The notes beneath the pieces are model-generated. The model did not search any database. It saw nothing but the letters and a program-made list of their open reading frames with translations, and was not told where the DNA came from. 64,000 nt of DNA, from the NCBI RefSeq assembly GCF_026072635.1, contig NZ_AP023081.1, positions 2,972,501-3,036,500 on the forward strand, written 5' to 3'. A program made the translations under genes and the position numbers. This document shows positions 61,429 to 64,000 of this stretch, piece by piece (position 1 is the first letter of the stretch; every line of letters starts with the position of its first letter). Origin of the DNA: Pseudomonas solani. Its GTDB lineage: Bacteria; Pseudomonadota; Gammaproteobacteria; Pseudomonadales; Pseudomonadaceae.

Positions 61429-61457
61429 TTGAACGGCGGCCGGCGATGCAGTAATTT
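61429..61457 (+). promoter_or_regulatory. Promoter of the aromatic leader / DAHP synthase transcript
   Basis: TTGAAC (61429-61434), 17-bp spacer, TAATTT (61452-61457). Transcription would begin about 20 nt before the leader peptide ATG. Confidence 0.6.
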
Positions 61458-61483
61458 GGCCAGCATTCGCTTTGGAGATCGTC

Positions 61484-61603
61484 ATGCCGCAGCTCGCTTC
61501 CACTCCGCTCACCGCTTGCCAGGCCCAGCGCCCGGCACGTGCGCGCGTGGCTGCTGCGGCCAGCTATTTCTATGGGTATTGGTTTAGCCACGGGCTGGCC
61601 TGA
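61484..61603 (+). CDS. Aromatic-rich leader peptide 1 of DAHP synthase
   Basis: A 39-aa ORF (MPQLASTPLTACQAQ..., ending SYFYGYWFSHGLA) with SD TGGAGATC. Residues 28-34 are Tyr-Phe-Tyr-Gly-Tyr-Trp-Phe, six aromatic codons out of seven (61565-61585). A hairpin (CCTGAT/ATCAGG, 61599-61615) covers its stop codon, and an intrinsic terminator lies 50 nt further on. This is the layout of a transcription-attenuation leader that senses charged aromatic tRNAs. Confidence 0.82.
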   Translation: MPQLASTPLTACQAQRPARARVAAAASYFYGYWFSHGLA

Positions 61604-61652
61604 TACCTGATCAGGCGGCCCACTCCAGCAGGGTCGCCAACCAAAGCTCCAC

Positions 61653-61692
61653 AAAACCCCCGGTCGGCAACCCGCCCGGGGGTTTTTGTTTT
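61653..61692 (+). terminator. Attenuator terminator after leader peptide 1
   Basis: AAAACCCCCGG...CCGGGGGTTTT stem followed by TGTTTTT. A competing pairing of 61631-61642 (GGGTCGCCAACC) with 61662-61673 (GGTCGGCAACCC), 10 of 12 pairs by eye, could act as antiterminator. Confidence 0.85.
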
Positions 61693-61737
61693 TCCAGGGC
61701 CCACAAGGCCAAACGCACGTAATCCGAGGATCGCACC

Positions 61738-61839
61738 ATGATCAGCTACCGCACCTACGCCACCTATTACCGCAACTCCGACTGGCGATTTAGCCGCTTC
61801 GCCGCCGCACTCACACCCCTGAATCGAACACCCAGTTAG
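61738..61839 (+). CDS. Aromatic-rich short ORF 2 (candidate second leader peptide)
   Basis: A 33-aa ORF (MISYRTYATYYRNSDWRFSRF...) with SD CCGAGGATC. Seven of its first 21 residues are aromatic: Tyr4, 7, 10, 11, Trp16, Phe18, 21. It lies between the attenuator and the DAHP synthase start, with its stop 44 nt before that gene. No terminator follows it, so if functional it may act on translation of the downstream gene. Confidence 0.6.
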   Translation: MISYRTYATYYRNSDWRFSRFAAALTPLNRTPS

Positions 61840-61883
61840 AGCGCCGCGCGCGGACCGAACCGCGCCGGCCGAGGATGCCCGTC

Positions 61884-62972
61884 ATGAATTCCGTTTCCGT
61901 ATCGCCCATCGCCGCCCAGCCCCTCCACGCCCTGCCGCTGGAAAGCCTGGCGTCCCCCTCGCGCAGCACCCAACCGCTGCCCACCCCCGCCGAACTGCGC
62001 CAGCGCCTGCCGCTGCACGATGCCCTGGCCCGCCAGGTCCGTGCCCAGCGCGATGCCGTGCGCGCGGTGCTGGATGGCGACGACCCGCGCCTGCTGGTGG
62101 TGGTCGGCCCCTGTTCCATCCACGATCCCGAATCCGCCCTCGACTACGCCCGCCGCCTCGCCGCGCTGGCGCCGGAGGTGAGCGACCAGTTGCTGCTGGT
62201 GATGCGCGCCTACGTCGAGAAGCCGCGCACTACGGTGGGCTGGAAGGGGCTGGTGTACGACCCGCACCTGGATGGCAGTGGCGATATGGCGGCCGGCCTG
62301 GCGCTCAGCCGCCGGCTGATGCTGCAGATGATCGAGCTGGGGCTGCCGGTGGCCACGGAATTGCTGCAACCCCTGGCCGCCGGCTACTTCGATGACCTGC
62401 TGGGCTGGGCCGCCATCGGTGCGCGCACCAGCGAATCCCAGGTGCATCGCGAGATGGTCAGCGGCCTCGACCTGCCGGTGGGCTTCAAGAACGGCACCGA
62501 CGGCAGCCTCGGCATCGCCACCGACGCCATGCGCTCGGCGGCCCACGCACACCAGCACTTCGGCATCGACGACCAGGGCCGCCCGGCGCTGGTGCAGACC
62601 GCCGGCAACGCCGATACGCACCTGGTACTGCGTGGCGGCCACCAGGGCCCGAACCATGACGCAGCCAGTGTCGCGGCGGCACGTGCGGGGCTGGAGAAGC
62701 TCGGTATCGCACCGCGCATCATGGTCGACTGCAGCCATGCCAACAGCGGCAAGGACCCGCTGCGTCAGCCGGCGGTGCTGGCGGACGTGATCGACCAGCG
62801 CCTGGCCGGCCAGGACGCCCTGCGCGGGGTGATGATCGAGAGCCACCTGTTCGACGGCGCGCAGTCGCTGTCCTGCGACCTGAGCTACGGCGTGTCCATC
62901 ACCGATGGCTGCCTGGGCTGGGACGGCACCGAGCGCATCCTGCGGGAGGCGGCGGCGCGGTTGCGCGGGTAA
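61884..62972 (+). CDS. 3-deoxy-7-phosphoheptulonate (DAHP) synthase, type I
   Basis: The enzyme joins phosphoenolpyruvate and erythrose 4-phosphate in the first step of the shikimate pathway. The 362-aa protein is of the AroF/AroG/AroH type, with VVVGPCSIHDPESALDYARRL near residue 73, RAYVEKPRTTVGWKGL, KNGTDGS and DCSHANSGKDPLRQP. The ATG at 61884 lies 9 nt after GAGG; ATG 61875 directly abuts that SD and is less likely. Which amino acid inhibits it cannot be read from sequence; the leader suggests response to Tyr, Phe and Trp. P. aeruginosa also has such a gene between the chelatase genes and cobN. Confidence 0.93.
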   Translation: MNSVSVSPIAAQPLHALPLESLASPSRSTQPLPTPAELRQRLPLHDALARQVRAQRDAVRAVLDGDDPRLLVVVGPCSIHDPESALDYARRLAALAPEVSDQLLLVMRAYVEKPRTTVGWKGLVYDPHLDGSGDMAAGLALSRRLMLQMIELGLPVATELLQPLAAGYFDDLLGWAAIGARTSESQVHREMVSGLDLPVGFKNGTDGSLGIATDAMRSAAHAHQHFGIDDQGRPALVQTAGNADTHLVLRGGHQGPNHDAASVAAARAGLEKLGIAPRIMVDCSHANSGKDPLRQPAVLADVIDQRLAGQDALRGVMIESHLFDGAQSLSCDLSYGVSITDGCLGWDGTERILREAAARLRG

Positions 62973-62981
62973 TCATCGGTG

Positions 62982-63000
62982 GGCGGGGCGTTGCCCCGCC
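62982..63000. terminator. GC hairpin after DAHP synthase
   Basis: GGCGGGGC-gtt-GCCCCGCC, a perfect 8-bp stem 10 nt after the stop, without a T-tract. It may be a Rho-assisted end or an mRNA-stabilising hairpin. Confidence 0.5.
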
Positions 63001-63057
63001 GGTTCGAGCGTAGGGCGGGTGAAACCCGCGTGTGCCGGTGGGGCTTCGTGCCGGGGG

Positions 63058-63083
63058 TGTTCGCGAGCAGAGCTCGCTCCTAC
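63058..63083. repeat. REP-like repeat
   Basis: TTCGCGAGCAGAGCTCGCTCC followed by TACAA: a GCGAGC/GCTCGC palindrome with the TCCTACA flank typical of Pseudomonas REP elements. It sits between convergent DAHP synthase and cobN. A related tract GTAGGGCGGGTGAAACCCGC is at about 63011-63030. Confidence 0.65.
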
Positions 63084-63121
63084 AAGGGCGCCGGGGTTGT
63101 GGTGAGGGGGCGCGCCGGGGG

Positions 63122-64000
63122 CTACTGCTCCTCGATATCCAGCAGCAGGTTCTCGATGGCCTCGCGGTAGTCGCCGGGGTGTTCCCAGAGGCCGCGTTGC
63201 TGGGCTTCCACCAGGCGCTCGGCGATGTCGCGCAGAGCGTCGGGGTTGTGCTGCTGGATGAAGTCGCGGGTGTCGGCGTCCATCAGGTAGGCGTCGGCCA
63301 GCAGCTGGTACTGGTGGTCGTCGATCAGCTCGCTGGTGGCGTCGAAGGCGAACAGGTAGTCCACGGTCGCCGCCAGCTCGAAGGCGCCCTTGTAGCCGTG
63401 TCGCTTCATGCCGGCGATCCACTTGGGGTTGGCTGCGCGCGAGCGCACCACGCGGCCGAGCTCTTCCTTCAGCGAGCGGATGCGTGGCAGGTCCGGCTGG
63501 CTGTGGTCGCCGTGGTAGCTGGCCACTTTCTCGCCGCGCAGGGTCTCGGCGGCGGCGAGCATGCCGCCCTGGAACTGGTAGTAATCGTTGGAGTCGAGGA
63601 TGTCGTGCTCGCGGTTGTCCTGGTTCTGCAGCACCGCCTGCAGCCGCTCCAGGCGTTGAGCGAAGCGCGCCCGCGCGGGCGTGCCGGCATCCTGGGCACC
63701 GTAGGCGTAGCCACCCCAGTTCAAATACACCTCGGCCAGTTCGGCGCGGTCCTGCCATTGGCGCTCCTCGATGGCGCCCTGTACGCCGGCGCCATAGGCC
63801 CCGGGCTGGGCGCCGAAGATGCGCCAGCCGGCCTGCAACCGCGCGTCGTCCACGGCCAGCCCTTCGGCGGCGAGGCGGGCGCTTTCCAGTTTCACCCGCG
63901 CGGCCAGGGGGTTCATGTCCTCGGGCTCGTCCAGTTCGGCTACGGCCTGCACGGCGGCATCGAACAGGCGGATGAGGTTGGCGAAGGCATCGCGGAAGAA
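63122..64000 (-). CDS. cobN: Cobaltochelatase large subunit CobN, C-terminal part (runs off the window)
   Basis: The reading frame is open to the right edge. The visible 292 residues match the C-terminal end of CobN, the hydrogenobyrinate diamide-binding subunit of the ATP-dependent cobalt chelatase: VYLNWGGYAYGAQDAGTPARARFAQRLERLQAVLQNQDNREHDILDSNDYYQFQGGM, then NPKWIAGMKRHGYKGAFELAATVDYLFAFDATS and a tail ending in LLLDIEEQ. The rest lies beyond 64000. It should act with ChlI and ChlD from the neighbouring genes. Confidence 0.93.
   Translation of the reverse strand, partial: FFRDAFANLIRLFDAAVQAVAELDEPEDMNPLAARVKLESARLAAEGLAVDDARLQAGWRIFGAQPGAYGAGVQGAIEERQWQDRAELAEVYLNWGGYAYGAQDAGTPARARFAQRLERLQAVLQNQDNREHDILDSNDYYQFQGGMLAAAETLRGEKVASYHGDHSQPDLPRIRSLKEELGRVVRSRAANPKWIAGMKRHGYKGAFELAATVDYLFAFDATSELIDDHQYQLLADAYLMDADTRDFIQQHNPDALRDIAERLVEAQQRGLWEHPGDYREAIENLLLDIEEQ

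Overview
This window reads as a chromosomal segment of a high-GC Pseudomonas, close to the P. aeruginosa lineage in gene order. The evidence is the end of a 23S-5S rRNA operon leading into birA-coaX-SPOR-tRNA-tuf, then the whole secE-nusG-L11-rpoBC-str-S10-spc-alpha block, then catalase-uvrA-MFS-ssb, and finally an aerobic-type cobalamin cluster. No species call is possible from this alone. There is no phage, insertion sequence, integron or CRISPR array.

Layout. 1-690: 3' end of 23S rRNA and 5S rRNA. 0.87-3.3 kb: birA, coaX and a SPOR-like envelope protein. 3.4-5.1 kb: tRNA-Tyr, -Gly, -Thr, tuf copy 1, tRNA-Trp. 5.1-35.4 kb: transcription and translation core (secE-nusG, rplKAJL-rpoBC, rpsL-rpsG-fusA-tuf, S10, spc and alpha operons to rplQ). 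Several junctions are marked by an intrinsic terminator followed at once, or overlapped, by a well-formed sigma70 promoter. 35.6-42.1 kb: catalase, uvrA (minus), YajR-like MFS transporter, ssb. The bacterioferritin gene that P. aeruginosa carries between katA and uvrA is not here.

42.3-49 kb is an accessory iron region. It has an unusual outer-membrane protein with a helical-repeat-like N-terminus, an acidic linker and a beta-barrel. Next to it, on the minus strand, is a complete cell-surface-signalling siderophore system: sigma factor, anti-sigma factor, STN-containing TonB-dependent receptor and PepSY reductase, with a Fur-box-like palindrome upstream.

49-57.8 kb holds two divergent cobalamin operons. 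The minus arm (cobG-cobH-cobI-cbiG/cobJ) has a cobalamin riboswitch. The plus arm (cobL-cbiD-cobK, a [2Fe-2S] ferredoxin-like protein and a CcdA-like small protein) has none visible. After an MFS gene and a small unknown gene comes a chelatase module (chlI and a VWA/ChlD frame), and cobN enters from the right edge, so the window holds most of the corrin ring-building enzymes plus the cobalt chelatase.

The two most interesting signals are in the last 4 kb. (1) chlI ends two codons after a perfect A_AAA_AAG slippery heptamer, and the VWA (ChlD C-terminal) frame lies exactly in -1 with a GC-rich hairpin about 7 nt downstream. One gene could therefore give both ChlI (334 aa) and a 552-aa ChlID/ChlD. 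(2) The DAHP synthase gene is preceded by a promoter, an aromatic-rich leader peptide (Tyr-Phe-Tyr-Gly-Tyr-Trp-Phe run), a strong intrinsic terminator, and then a second aromatic-rich short ORF. This looks like a tandem-leader attenuation device. All sites and structures were found by eye; no search or folding program was run.
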